Source: Streptomyces sindenensis
Lineage (GTDB): Bacteria > Actinomycetota > Actinomycetes > Streptomycetales > Streptomycetaceae
Reading direction: 5' to 3'
Assembly: GCF_014649035.1 (NCBI RefSeq)
Contig: NZ_BMSG01000001.1
Coordinates: forward strand, 1 to 64,000
Length of the DNA: 64,000 nucleotides
Shown here: positions 1-7,908 of the stretch, in pieces
Layout of the letters: each line of letters opens with the position of its first letter
Numbering within the stretch: the first letter of the stretch is position 1
Made by a program: the position numbers and the translations under genes
Notes under the pieces: model-generated
The model's input: only the letters and a program-made list of their open reading frames with translations
Database searches by the model: none
Told to the model about the DNA's origin: nothing

Positions 1-24
1 TGCGTCCGTACTGGTCATGGTCAC
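1..24 (-). CDS. 5' end of a gene downstream of eshA (partial)
   Basis: A GTG at 24 is preceded on the minus strand by AGGGAG with 6 nt spacing. It opens a frame reading MTMTSTDA before the window ends; an ATG at 18 is an in-frame alternative. The gene would be the next one transcribed after eshA. In Streptomyces the gene beside an EshA/encapsulin shell is often its cargo (2-methylisoborneol synthase or a polyprenyl transferase), but eight codons cannot show this. Confidence 0.35.
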
Positions 25-58
25 GGTCAACTCCCTGGGGCGAGGCGATGGGTGCGGA

Positions 59-98
59 CCCGGGGGTCCGGGCGGCGACTGCCGCCCGGACCCCCGGG
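59..98. terminator. Perfect 18-bp hairpin after eshA
   Basis: The arms at 59-76 and 81-98 are exactly complementary (18 bp) around a 4-nt loop. It lies 11 nt past the eshA stop and about 35 nt before the next start, so it could terminate or attenuate transcription and lower the level of the downstream gene relative to the shell protein. It has no T tract, as is common in Streptomyces. Confidence 0.7.
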
Positions 99-108
99 GT
101 GACTGGGA

Positions 109-1515
109 TCAGCGCCAGCGGCTGACCTCGACGTTCTCCAGCACTCCGAGGGCGTCCGGTACCAGGATGGCGGCGGAGTAGTACGCCGTCACGAGGTAGG
201 AGATGATCGCCTGCTCGTCGATCCCCATGAAGCGCACCGAGAGGCTCGGTTCGATCTCGTCGGGGATGCCGGTCTGCTGGAGGCCGATGACGCCCTGCTC
301 GGCCTCGCCGGTCCTCATGCAGATGATGGAGGTGGTACGGGCGTCGGTGACGGGGATCTTGTTGGACGGGAAGATCGGCACCCCGCGCCAGGCGGGCACG
401 TGGTGACCTCCGATGTCAACGCTCTCCGGGACGAGCCCCCGCCGGCTGCACTCACGGCCGAAGGCGGCGATGGCCTTCGGGTGGGCGAGGAAGAGCTTCG
501 ATCCGCGGCGGCGGGAGAGCAGTTCGTCCATGTCGTCCGGGCTGGGCACCCCGTCGTGCGGCTGGATCCGCTGCCCGTAGTCGCAGTTGTTGAGAAGTCC
601 GAACTCCCTGTTGTTGATCAGCTCGTGCTCCTGGCGCTCGCGCAGCGCCTCGACCGTGAGCCGCAACTGCTGCTCGGTCTGGTTCATCGGCTGGTTGTAG
701 AGGTCGGCGACCCTGCTGTGGACCTTCAGCACGGTCTGGGCGACGCTCAGTTCGTACTCGCGGGGCGCCGCGTCGTAGTCGACGAAGGTGTGCGGGACGA
801 CCGCCTCGCCGACGTGACCGGCGGAGAGGTCGATCGCCGCCTCGCCGTAGTGGTTGGTCCGCTGTTCGGGGATCGAGAGCAGTCCGGCGAGATGGCCCCG
901 CAGGGATTCGGCGCGCTCCGCGAGGTTGTACACATCGGCCCGGCTCAGGGTGAGGAGCGTGCACGGGGTGAGCGCGCGGGCCGTGTACTCCCAGACGGCA
1001 TCGCCGTCGATCAGGCTCTGGTCGCCGAAGTACGCGCCGTCGGCGAGGACGCCGAGCTCCGTCTCGTCCCCGTAGAGGCCGGAGCCGATCTTCTCGATCT
1101 TGCCGTGCGCCAGGAAATAGACCCGGTCCGCCGCTTCCCCCGAGGCGGCGAGCACCTCCCCCGCGTCCACGTCCCGCTGCTCGCACCTGCGGGCGAGCTC
1201 GGCGAGGACCTCCTCGTCCCCGAAGTTGCGCAGAGCGGGCAGCTCCCCCAGCTCCGCGGGGATCACGGCCACCCGGTCCCCGGTCTGGACGAAGGTCACC
1301 CGGCCGTCACCGACCGCATAGCTGAGCCGACGGTTCACCCGGTACGTACCGCCCTGTACCTGCACCCACGGCAGCATCTTCAGCAGCCACCGCGAGGTGA
1401 TCTCCTGCATCTGCGGCGCGGATTTGGTGGTCGTCGCGAGGTTCCGCGCAGCTGCCGTCCCCAGACTCTGCTGCGGCGGTGCCTGCGTGTCGCGAACCTC
1501 TTCACCAACGGACAT
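109..1515 (-). CDS. eshA: EshA-type family 2B encapsulin shell protein with cyclic-nucleotide-binding domain
   Basis: 468 aa, the usual length of EshA. Residues about 90-210 form a cyclic-nucleotide-binding domain ([20 protein letters not shown], then [11 protein letters not shown]). The flanking parts carry the HK97-like fold of family 2B encapsulins (N-terminal arm with [17 protein letters not shown]-terminal [17 protein letters not shown] and [23 protein letters not shown]). Family knowledge: EshA was found as a developmentally regulated 52-kDa multimer in S. griseus and S. coelicolor, and 2B encapsulins package terpenoid enzymes. The start at 1515 has GAGAGGAC upstream. It is divergent from nsrR and followed by a strong hairpin. 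Whether the CNB insert still binds nucleotide cannot be told here. Confidence 0.93.
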   Translation of the reverse strand: MSVGEEVRDTQAPPQQSLGTAAARNLATTTKSAPQMQEITSRWLLKMLPWVQVQGGTYRVNRRLSYAVGDGRVTFVQTGDRVAVIPAELGELPALRNFGDEEVLAELARRCEQRDVDAGEVLAASGEAADRVYFLAHGKIEKIGSGLYGDETELGVLADGAYFGDQSLIDGDAVWEYTARALTPCTLLTLSRADVYNLAERAESLRGHLAGLLSIPEQRTNHYGEAAIDLSAGHVGEAVVPHTFVDYDAAPREYELSVAQTVLKVHSRVADLYNQPMNQTEQQLRLTVEALRERQEHELINNREFGLLNNCDYGQRIQPHDGVPSPDDMDELLSRRRGSKLFLAHPKAIAAFGRECSRRGLVPESVDIGGHHVPAWRGVPIFPSNKIPVTDARTTSIICMRTGEAEQGVIGLQQTGIPDEIEPSLSVRFMGIDEQAIISYLVTAYYSAAILVPDALGVLENVEVSRWR

Positions 1516-1654
1516 CTGACGTCCTCTCGATCATGGGCTGACCTGCGAGGAAAAGACTTTCAGCAGGAGGGGCGGGACCGCCATTACACAAAAGAGTGTG
1601 ACTAATCCACCTTCAGGCGGGGCACGTTGAGCCCCGCCGCCGAACCACCTCTTT
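1516..1654. promoter_or_regulatory. eshA upstream region (divergent from nsrR)
   Basis: A relatively AT-rich spacer that must hold the eshA promoter. Around 1586-1600 a CACA...TGTG imperfect dyad is visible. No consensus promoter could be assigned. Confidence 0.4.
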
Positions 1655-1692
1655 AATTTGCATCTGCTGTGCAATTTATCTACGCTGCCCCC
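1655..1692 (+). promoter_or_regulatory. nsrR leaderless promoter with overlapping NsrR-like operator
   Basis: The -35 TTGCAT (1658-1663), a 17-nt spacer and the -10 TACGCT (1681-1686) put the start of transcription at the ATG (1693). A 23-nt dyad at 1655-1677 (AATTTGCA, 7 nt, TGCAATTT; 7 of 8 arm positions symmetric) covers the -35 and most of the spacer. That length is the size of S. coelicolor NsrR sites, so autorepression is likely. Confidence 0.75.
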
Positions 1693-2139
1693 ATGCGGTT
1701 GACGAGATTCACGGACGTGGCACTCCGCGTCCTCATGCGGCTCGCCGTGGCCGAGGACTCGGAGGCGCCGACCACCCGCGAGGTGGCGGCCGCCATGCGG
1801 GTCCCGTACACCCATGCCGCGAAGGTCGTCGCCCGCCTCCAGCACCTCGGCCTGCTCGACGCCCGGCGCGGCCGGGGCGGCGGACTCACCCTGACCCCGG
1901 CCGGCCGCTCCGCGTCGATCGGCTCGCTGGTGCGGGAGCTGGAGGGTCCGGAGGAGGTCGTCGAGTGCGAGGGCGACACCCCCTGCCCCCTCCGCTCCGC
2001 CTGCCGGCTGCGCGGGGCCCTGCGGGGAGCCCAGGAGGCCTTCTACGCCGCACTGGACCCGATCACCGTTCCCGACCTCGTCGCCTCCCCCACCGGCCCG
2101 CTCCTGCTCGGCATCGGCAGCGGGCCGCCACCCGACTGA
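1693..2139 (+). CDS. nsrR: Rrf2-family NO-sensing repressor NsrR
   Basis: 148 aa, winged-helix Rrf2 protein. It begins MRLTRFTDVALRVLMRLAVA, has the recognition-helix region REVAAAMRVPYTHAAKVV, and has three cysteines, C92, C98 and C104, in ECEGDTPCPLRSAC, the ligands of the [4Fe-4S] cluster in NsrR. The cluster is destroyed by nitric oxide, which relieves repression. It sits immediately upstream of hmp, the classic NsrR target. A longer frame from 1669 exists, but the Rrf2 start motif, the missing Shine-Dalgarno and a -10 six bases before 1693 favour the leaderless ATG. Confidence 0.93.
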   Translation: MRLTRFTDVALRVLMRLAVAEDSEAPTTREVAAAMRVPYTHAAKVVARLQHLGLLDARRGRGGGLTLTPAGRSASIGSLVRELEGPEEVVECEGDTPCPLRSACRLRGALRGAQEAFYAALDPITVPDLVASPTGPLLLGIGSGPPPD

Positions 2140-2201
2140 CCCACCCCGGACCCACCCCCTCGGACACGTCCGCCCGCCGGGGCCGATTCCTCCTGCCCTT
2201 A

Positions 2202-2224
2202 AATACGCATCCAACATTCCAATA
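2202..2224 (+). promoter_or_regulatory. Candidate NsrR site upstream of hmp
   Basis: This 23-nt sequence shares AAT..GCATC and other positions (about 12 of 23) with the nsrR operator when aligned on GCAT. It ends 12 bp before the hmp start, next to the AAGGAG ribosome binding site. Its dyad symmetry is weak, so the call rests on the pairing with nsrR. Confidence 0.5.
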
Positions 2225-2236
2225 CAAGGAGCCTCC

Positions 2237-3433
2237 ATGCTCTCCGACCGGTCCACCGCCACCGTCCGCGCCACCCTTCCCGCCGTCGGCGCGGCCATCG
2301 GGGACATCGCCGACCTCTTCTACGAGAAGCTCTTCGCCGCCCACCCCGAGCTGCTGCGGGACCTGTTCAACCGCGGCAACCAGGCCTCCGGCGATCAGCG
2401 CAGAGCCCTGGCCGGATCCATCGCCGCGTTCGCGACCGCGCTGGTCGAGCAGCCCGGCACCCGGCCCGACGTGATGCTGGACCGGATCGCCCACAAGCAC
2501 GCCTCGCTCGGGGTGACCCCGGAGCAGTACGAGGTGGTGCACACCCATCTGTTCGCGGCCATCGCCGACGTCCTGGGCGACGCGGTCACCCCGGAGGTCG
2601 CCGCCGCCTGGGACGAGGTCTACTGGCTGATGGCGAACGCCCTCATCGCCATCGAGGAACGCCTCTACGCCCAGCAGGGAGTCGCGGCGGGAGACGTGTG
2701 GCGGGAATGGGAGGTCGCCGCCCGGGCCGAGGAGACCGAGGACGTCGCCACGTTCCTGCTGCGTCCCGCCGAGGACACTCCCGCGCCCGCCTTCCGGCCC
2801 GGCCAGTACGTCTCCGTCCAGGTCGAACTCGCGGACGGTGCCCGCCAGGTGCGCCAGTACAGCCTCTCCGGCGCCCCCGGCTCCGGGCTCCGGTCGATCA
2901 CCGTGAAGCGCGTGCGCGGCCAGGGTTCGCCCGACGGCGAGGTCTCCCGGCACCTGCACGAGCACACCCGCGTGGGCGACGTGCTGCGCGTCTCCGCCCC
3001 CTACGGGGACCTGGTGCTCGACCACCTGGACGCGCCCTTGCTGCTGGCCTCGGCGGGCATCGGCTGCACCCCGATGCTGTCGATGCTGGAGCACCTCGCC
3101 CAGGAGGGCCACCAGGGCCCGGTCACCGTCGTGCACGGCGACCGCTCACCGGCCGACCACGCCCTGCGCACCGACCACATACGGCTGACGGAGAAGCTCC
3201 CGGACGCCGAGGCGCACTTCTGGTACGAGGTCCCGGAGGCCGGACATCCGGCGAACCGCACCGGCCTCGTCGACCTGGCCGGCATCACCGTACGACCGGG
3301 AACGCACGCCTATCTGTGCGGCCCGCTCCCCTTCATGCGGGCCGTCCGGGCCCAGCTGCTGGAGGCGGGGGTCCGGCCGGCCGACGTCCACTACGAGGTG
3401 TTCGGCCCGGACCTCTGGCTGGCCGCTTCCTGA
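2237..3433 (+). CDS. hmp: Flavohemoprotein (nitric oxide dioxygenase)
   Basis: 398 aa, full-length Hmp. An N-terminal globin domain (1-140) has Tyr29 (B10) and the proximal His88 in AHKHASLG. It is followed by an FAD-binding ferredoxin-reductase domain (RQYSLS, FRPGQYV) and an NAD-binding domain (GIGCTPMLSML; C-terminal YEVFGP). It converts NO plus O2 to nitrate using NAD(P)H and is cytoplasmic. The start has AAGGAG 6-7 nt upstream. With nsrR it forms a compact NO sensing and detoxification pair. Confidence 0.96.
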   Translation: MLSDRSTATVRATLPAVGAAIGDIADLFYEKLFAAHPELLRDLFNRGNQASGDQRRALAGSIAAFATALVEQPGTRPDVMLDRIAHKHASLGVTPEQYEVVHTHLFAAIADVLGDAVTPEVAAAWDEVYWLMANALIAIEERLYAQQGVAAGDVWREWEVAARAEETEDVATFLLRPAEDTPAPAFRPGQYVSVQVELADGARQVRQYSLSGAPGSGLRSITVKRVRGQGSPDGEVSRHLHEHTRVGDVLRVSAPYGDLVLDHLDAPLLLASAGIGCTPMLSMLEHLAQEGHQGPVTVVHGDRSPADHALRTDHIRLTEKLPDAEAHFWYEVPEAGHPANRTGLVDLAGITVRPGTHAYLCGPLPFMRAVRAQLLEAGVRPADVHYEVFGPDLWLAAS

Positions 3434-3470
3434 AACGCGGCGGACACGGCGGGCGGGCGACAATGGCGGG

Positions 3471-4409
3471 GTGACCAGCCCGCCCCCCGGCCCGCCCCGC
3501 CTCGACGCCCTCCTCCGCCCCCGGCTCCCCTCCCCCTTGCAGGAGGTCCACGACGAGGGCTTCGCCCGCCACGGGGTGCGGCTCTTCCTGAAGCGGGACG
3601 ATCTGGTCCACCCCGATCTGCCGGGCAACAAGTGGCGCAAACTCGCCCTCAATCTGGAGGCCGCCGCCGGGCGGACCGTGCTCACGTTCGGCGGCGCGTA
3701 CTCCAACCACCTCCGGGCCACCGCGGCGGCCGGGCGGCTGCTGGGCTTCGGGACCGTCGGTGTCGTCCGCGGCGACGAGCTGGCGCACCGGCCGCTCAAC
3801 CCCTCGCTGTCCCGGTGCGCGGCCGACGGGATGCGGCTGCACTTCGTGGACCGTACGACGTACCGGGCGAAGGCCTCCCCCGAGGTCCTGGAGGGGCTGC
3901 TGAGCCGGTTCGGGGATGTGGTGGTCGTCCCGGAGGGCGGCAGCAACGCCCTGGCCGCACAGGGCTGTACGGCGCTGGGGCGCGAGTTGGCCGGAGAGGT
4001 CGATGTGGCGGCCGTGGCCTGTGGGACCGGCGGCACCCTGGCCGGGCTCGCCGCCGGGCTGGATCCCGGGCAGCGGGCGCTGGGCGTGCCGGTGGTCGGC
4101 GGGGGCTTCCTGGCCGGGGAGGTGGCGCGGCTCCAGCACGAGGCGTTCGGCGGCCCGGCCGGGGACTGGTCGCTGGAGGAGCGCTTCACCTTCGGCGGCT
4201 ACGCCCGTACGACCCCGGAGCTGGACGCCTTCGCCGACGGCTTCGAGGAGCGGCACGGGCTGCCCGTGGAGCGCGTCTACGTCGCCAAGCTGCTGTTCGC
4301 GCTGACCGCACTGGCCGGCGAGGGGGCGTTCGCGCGGGGCAGCCGGGTGGCCGCCGTGATCACCGGCACCCCGGACGTGCCGCTTCAGGAACCGTCCGGC
4401 TCCCGGTAG
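3471..4409 (+). CDS. PLP-dependent ACC deaminase / D-cysteine desulfhydrase family enzyme
   Basis: 312 aa, fold-type II PLP enzyme. The internal-aldimine lysine is Lys54 in PGNKWRKL. FGGAYSNHLRATAAAG is the substrate/carboxylate loop and CGTGGTLAGLAAGL binds the PLP phosphate. Family members deaminate 1-aminocyclopropane-1-carboxylate or desulfhydrate D-cysteine, and the substrate cannot be assigned from sequence alone. The GTG at 3471 lies 37 bp after hmp. Its 3' end overlaps the convergent antiporter gene by 25 bp, so there is no room for a terminator between them. Confidence 0.85.
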   Translation: MTSPPPGPPRLDALLRPRLPSPLQEVHDEGFARHGVRLFLKRDDLVHPDLPGNKWRKLALNLEAAAGRTVLTFGGAYSNHLRATAAAGRLLGFGTVGVVRGDELAHRPLNPSLSRCAADGMRLHFVDRTTYRAKASPEVLEGLLSRFGDVVVVPEGGSNALAAQGCTALGRELAGEVDVAAVACGTGGTLAGLAAGLDPGQRALGVPVVGGGFLAGEVARLQHEAFGGPAGDWSLEERFTFGGYARTTPELDAFADGFEERHGLPVERVYVAKLLFALTALAGEGAFARGSRVAAVITGTPDVPLQEPSGSR

Positions 4410-5986
4410 GCGGCCGCTTCTTCCAGGTCCAGTCGGCGCAGCAGCGTACGCATCATCTCGTCGTCGATCCGCCGCTCGTCCCGGAGCCGGACGAAGACCG
4501 CGCGTTCGGCCCCGATCATCTCCCGTGAGAGCCGCCGGTAGGTGTCGTCCGCCGATTCCCCGGTGACCGGGTCGGCGACGCCCAGCCGCTCCCAGACGGC
4601 GTTGCGGCGGCGCTCCAGCACACTGCGCAGCCGGTCGGCCAGCGGTGGCGGGAGACGGTTGTGCGGGTCGTCGAGCAGTTCCCGCAGCCGGGCCTCCGCC
4701 GCCTCTGACGCCTCACTCTGCGCCTGCGCCTCGATGAGCGTGACGGCCTGCGGGTCGCGGTGCGGCAGCTTCAGCACGCGGACGAGCACGGGCAGGGTCA
4801 GGCCCTGGATCACCAGCGTCCCGATGACGGTGGTGAAGGTCAGGAACAGCACCAGGCTGCGGGCCGGGAACGGTTCGCCGTCCTGCGTGACCAGCGGGAT
4901 GGAGAAGGCGACGGCGAGCGAGACGACCCCGCGCATCCCGGCCCAGCCCACGATGAGCGGTGCCGTCCAGTCCGTGCCGGGCTCGCGCTCCCGAACGCGC
5001 CGGGAGAGCCACCGGGGCAGATAGGTGGCCGGGTAGACCCAGACGAAGCGGACCACGACGACGGCCACGAAGACCGCGACCGCGTAGCCGATGGCTTCCT
5101 GGACACCGAACGGGCCGAGCTCCTTCAGGACGAACGGCAACTGGAGGCCGATCAGGGCGAACACCGCGGACTCCAGGATGAACGCCACCATCTTCCAGAC
5201 GGCCGCTTCCTGAAGACGCGTGGCGAAGTCGACCTGCCACAAACGGTGGCCCAGATAGAGGGCGACGACGACCACGGCCAGGACACCGGAGGCGTGCACC
5301 CGCTCGGCCGCCGCGTACGCCACGAAGGGGATCAGGAGAGACAGCGTGTTCTGGAGGAGCGCCTCCTTGAGGTGGGTGCGCAGCCAGTGCAGCGGGACCA
5401 TCAGCACCAGCCCGACGCCGACCCCGCCGATCGCGGCGAGCAGGAACTCGCCGATTCCGGCGCCCCAGCTCATCCCCTCCCCCACCGCCGCGGCCAGCGC
5501 CACCCGGAAGGCGGTGATCGCCGTGGCGTCGTTCACCAGGGACTCGCCCTGGAGGATCGTGGTCACCCGGGCGGGCAGCCCGACCCGGCGGGCGATCGCG
5601 GCGGCCGTCACGGCGTCCGGCGGGGCGACGACCGCCCCCAGGACCAGCGCGGCGGTCAGCGGCAGGTCCGGGATGATCCGGTGTGCCAGCCAGCCCACCG
5701 CCACGGTGGCGAAGAGGGTGTAGCCCACGGAGAGCAGGGCGACCGGCCGGATGTTGGCCCGCAGATCCAGGTAGGAGCTGTCCAGGGCCGCGGTGTGGAG
5801 CAGCGGCGGAAGCAGCAACGGGAGGACGACATGGGCGTCCAGGTGGTACGTCGGAACGCCCGGCAGATAGCCGGCCACCAGCCCCGCGGCGACGAGCACG
5901 AGCGGGGCGGGCACCGGGGTGCGGCGGGCGACGCCGGCCACCGCGGCACTCGCGGCGACCAGGGCGATCAGCGGCAGCGCGTCCAT
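4385..5986 (-). CDS. Na+/H+ antiporter, CPA1/NhaP family
   Basis: 533 aa from the ATG at 5986, which has GGAGG 8 nt upstream; an ATG at 6001 is possible. About 12 hydrophobic segments cover residues 1-410. The family signature VVAPPDAVTAAAIARRVGLP is present, as is ILQGESLVNDATA, the core with the ion-binding aspartate. WAGMRGVVSLAVAFSIP is the conserved late helix. A cytoplasmic tail of about 120 charged residues follows. It exchanges Na+ (or K+) for protons across the membrane. It is divergent from the UBP zinc finger gene and overlaps the deaminase gene tail to tail. Confidence 0.92.
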   Translation of the reverse strand: MDALPLIALVAASAAVAGVARRTPVPAPLVLVAAGLVAGYLPGVPTYHLDAHVVLPLLLPPLLHTAALDSSYLDLRANIRPVALLSVGYTLFATVAVGWLAHRIIPDLPLTAALVLGAVVAPPDAVTAAAIARRVGLPARVTTILQGESLVNDATAITAFRVALAAAVGEGMSWGAGIGEFLLAAIGGVGVGLVLMVPLHWLRTHLKEALLQNTLSLLIPFVAYAAAERVHASGVLAVVVVALYLGHRLWQVDFATRLQEAAVWKMVAFILESAVFALIGLQLPFVLKELGPFGVQEAIGYAVAVFVAVVVVRFVWVYPATYLPRWLSRRVREREPGTDWTAPLIVGWAGMRGVVSLAVAFSIPLVTQDGEPFPARSLVLFLTFTTVIGTLVIQGLTLPVLVRVLKLPHRDPQAVTLIEAQAQSEASEAAEARLRELLDDPHNRLPPPLADRLRSVLERRRNAVWERLGVADPVTGESADDTYRRLSREMIGAERAVFVRLRDERRIDDEMMRTLLRRLDLEEAAAYREPDGS

Positions 5987-6007
5987 CCCACCGGCCTCCA
6001 TCCGTCG

Positions 6008-6013
6008 TAACCT
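6008..6013 (+). promoter_or_regulatory. -10 hexamer TAACCT, leaderless start of the zinc-finger gene
   Basis: TAACCT is followed by 7 nt and then ATG 6021, with no Shine-Dalgarno in between. No convincing -35 was found. Confidence 0.5.
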
Positions 6014-6020
6014 GCCCAGC

Positions 6021-6281
6021 ATGAGCCAGTGTGCGCACGTAGCGGAACTGCCACGCCCCGAGCCCGTGCCGCTCGGTGAGACGTGTCCCGAGTGCCTGGA
6101 GGCGGGCACCCACCCGGTGCATCTGCGGCTCTGTCTGACCTGCGGGCACGTCGGCTGCTGCGATTCGTCGCCGCTGCGGCACGCCACCGGACACTTCCGG
6201 GCGACCGGTCACCCCGTGATGCGGAGCTTCGAACCGGGCGAGAGCTGGCGCTGGTGCTTCGAGGACGGTTCGATCGTCTGA
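6021..6281 (+). CDS. UBP-type zinc finger domain protein
   Basis: 86 aa. The whole protein is one ZnF-UBP domain: Cys4 and His6 near the start, CPEC, LCLTCGHVGCCD, then HATGHFRATGHPV, with a conserved WRWCFEDG end. In eukaryotes this fold binds the ubiquitin C-terminus. Actinobacterial single-domain versions often lie next to Na+/H+ antiporters, as here (34 bp, divergent), but their ligand is unknown. Mycobacteria and Streptomyces have several. A frame from 5919 runs into the antiporter gene and is not credible. Confidence 0.88.
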   Translation: MSQCAHVAELPRPEPVPLGETCPECLEAGTHPVHLRLCLTCGHVGCCDSSPLRHATGHFRATGHPVMRSFEPGESWRWCFEDGSIV

Positions 6282-6292
6282 CGCCTGGGTAC
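6267..6292 (+). promoter_or_regulatory. SigB/SigH-type promoter upstream of the sigH operon
   Basis: GGTTCG (6267-6272), 14 nt, then GGGTAC (6287-6292), matching the group 3 sigma-B-like consensus of Streptomyces. It overlaps the end of the UBP gene. If it is a SigH-family promoter, the operon would be autoregulated. Confidence 0.5.
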
Positions 6293-6350
6293 GTCAATGC
6301 GGCGCCGGTTCTTCGTAATTGGACGCCGCAGACCCCTAGCCACTTTCCGT

Positions 6351-6374
6351 ACTCATGGAGTTACCATGAGTGAC
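6351..6374 (+). promoter_or_regulatory. BldD-box-like site and perfect dyad before rshA-sigH
   Basis: A perfect inverted repeat, ACTCATGG-5 nt-CCATGAGT, lies at 6351-6371. The 15-mer at 6360-6374 fits the BldD box nTnACnC(A/T)GnGTnAn with a single mismatch. BldD is known to repress the developmental promoter of sigH in S. coelicolor, so the location is expected. Confidence 0.6.
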
Positions 6375-6509
6375 GGACGCGGTGTGGGGTCCGTACGACA
6401 CGGCATCATGGATCCGATAACGTCGCCGAGCCGAAGAACCGTCGACGGACCGCATGGCTCCGGGCCCTTTCCCGGAACCTCGAAAGAGTTTGTGCCACCT
6501 TGGAGGTGA
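6366..6509 (+). CDS. 47-codon ORF upstream of and abutting rshA (possible leader peptide)
   Basis: The ATG at 6366 has GGAG five bases upstream and encodes 47 aa beginning MSDGRGVGSVRHGIMDP and ending EFVPPWR. Its TGA (6507-6509) is two bases from the rshA GTG, and the rshA Shine-Dalgarno (GGAGG, 6502-6506) lies inside its last codons. That geometry suggests translational coupling. There is no recognisable domain. It could instead be non-coding leader. Confidence 0.45.
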   Translation: MSDGRGVGSVRHGIMDPITSPSRRTVDGPHGSGPFPGTSKEFVPPWR

Positions 6510-6511
6510 GG

Positions 6512-6925
6512 GTGTCCCAGATCGCAGGCGAGCCCGGGAATCAGGACTTCGTGGAAGTCCGGCTGCCCGCTGCGGGTGCCTACCTGTCGGTGCTGCGAAC
6601 GGCCACGGCCGGTCTCGCAGCGCGTTTGGACTTCACTCTCGACGAGATCGAGGACCTTCGCATCGCGGTCGACGAGGCCTGCGCGATCCTGCTCCAGCAG
6701 GCCGTGCCGGGCTCCGTCCTCAGCTGCGTCTTCCGTCTCGTCGACGACTCCCTCGAAGTGACGGTGTCGGCGCCCACCACCGACGGCCGGGCGCCCGAGC
6801 GCGACACCTTCGCCTGGACGGTGCTCTCCGCACTGGCCGGCAAGGTCGACTCCACGGTCGCGGACGACCGTACGGTCAGCATCAGCCTCTACAAACAGCG
6901 CGGCGCGGGCCCCGGGCCGGCGTGA
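6512..6925 (+). CDS. rshA: Anti-sigma factor of SigH (RsbW-like)
   Basis: 137 aa from GTG 6512 (GGAGG, 5 nt spacing). It is a GHKL/HATPase anti-sigma factor: DEIEDLRIAVDEACAILLQQ is the N-box helix and the protein ends VADDRTVSISLYKQRG. In S. coelicolor the equivalent (UshX/PrsH/RshA) binds and inhibits SigH, normally under control of BldG-type anti-anti-sigma factors. The stop overlaps the sigH start in GTGA. In-frame starts at 6500 (TTG) and 6506 (GTG) are less well placed. Confidence 0.9.
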   Translation: MSQIAGEPGNQDFVEVRLPAAGAYLSVLRTATAGLAARLDFTLDEIEDLRIAVDEACAILLQQAVPGSVLSCVFRLVDDSLEVTVSAPTTDGRAPERDTFAWTVLSALAGKVDSTVADDRTVSISLYKQRGAGPGPA

Positions 6926-7878
6926 GCGACGGGAACGGGGACGGTCCTGTGCGGGACGAGACGATCCGATCCGGGGTGGTGCGCCCAGCAGGCATCCCGG
7001 AGCAACAGGCCCGGCCGCATCCGGAGCACGGAGCGGACGGGCCCGAGGGCTTCGACGTCGCGGTGGAGCAGCAGTCGCAGGCAGAGCGGGCGGGCCAGAT
7101 GAGCGAGCACGGGCACCACGATCCACACGACCGCAGCGGGGCCCGGGCCCTGTTCTTCGAGCTGCGGGAGCTGCCCGACGGTTCCCCGGAGAAGGCCGAG
7201 CTGCGCAACCGGCTGGTGCGCATGCATCTGCCGCTGGTGGAGCATCTGGCCCGCCGGTTCCGCAATCGCGGCGAGCCGCTGGACGACCTGACGCAGGTCG
7301 CGACGATCGGGCTGATCAAGTCCGTGGACCGGTTCGACCCGGACCGGGGGGTGGAGTTCTCGACGTACGCCACCCCCACGGTCGTCGGCGAGATCAAGCG
7401 TCACTTCCGGGACAAGGGCTGGGCGGTGCGGGTGCCGCGCCGCCTCCAGGAGCTGCGTCTTTCGCTCACCACGGCCACCGCGGAGCTCTCCCAACAGCAC
7501 GGCCGTTCGCCGACCGTGCACGAGCTGGCGGAGCGGCTCGGCATCTCCGAGGAGGAGGTGCTGGAGGGCCTGGAGTCGGCCAACGCGTACAGCACGCTCT
7601 CGCTGGACGTGCCGGACACGGACGACGAGTCGCCGGCCGTGGCGGACACGCTGGGCTCGGAGGACGAGGCGCTGGAGGGCGTGGAGTACCGGGAGTCGCT
7701 CAAGCCGCTCCTGGAGGACCTGCCGCCGCGCGAGAAGCGGATCCTGCTGCTGCGCTTCTTCGGGAACATGACCCAGTCGCAGATCGCCCAGGAGGTCGGC
7801 ATCTCCCAGATGCACGTCTCGCGGCTGCTGGCCCGCACCCTGGCGCAGCTCCGCGAGCGACTGCTCGTCGAGGAGTGA
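6922..7878 (+). CDS. sigH: Stress/developmental sigma factor SigH (SigB/F/G subfamily)
   Basis: 318 aa from the GTG at 6922 that overlaps rshA; GTG 6949 and ATG 7099 are alternatives. Regions in order: a variable N-terminus (1-65), sigma 1.2/2 (ELRNRLVRMHLPLVEHLARRF, LTQVATIGLIKSVDRFDP), region 3 (TVHELAERLGISEEEVLEGL) and 4.2 HTH (SQIAQEVGISQMHVSRLLAR). In S. coelicolor SigH answers osmotic stress and development and is made as several isoforms. Here the frame stays open upstream across all of rshA to 6454, which would allow a 474-codon product (see findings). Confidence 0.92.
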   Translation: MSDGNGDGPVRDETIRSGVVRPAGIPEQQARPHPEHGADGPEGFDVAVEQQSQAERAGQMSEHGHHDPHDRSGARALFFELRELPDGSPEKAELRNRLVRMHLPLVEHLARRFRNRGEPLDDLTQVATIGLIKSVDRFDPDRGVEFSTYATPTVVGEIKRHFRDKGWAVRVPRRLQELRLSLTTATAELSQQHGRSPTVHELAERLGISEEEVLEGLESANAYSTLSLDVPDTDDESPAVADTLGSEDEALEGVEYRESLKPLLEDLPPREKRILLLRFFGNMTQSQIAQEVGISQMHVSRLLARTLAQLRERLLVEE

Positions 7879-7908
7879 GCCGAGCGGTGACGAGCGGGGC
7901 CGGGAGGC

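Noticed and set aside
400..1605. Long plus-strand frame opposite eshA
   Set aside because: It mirrors eshA with low-complexity Val/Gly/Arg content; high-GC antisense frames of this type occur opposite nearly all genes here.
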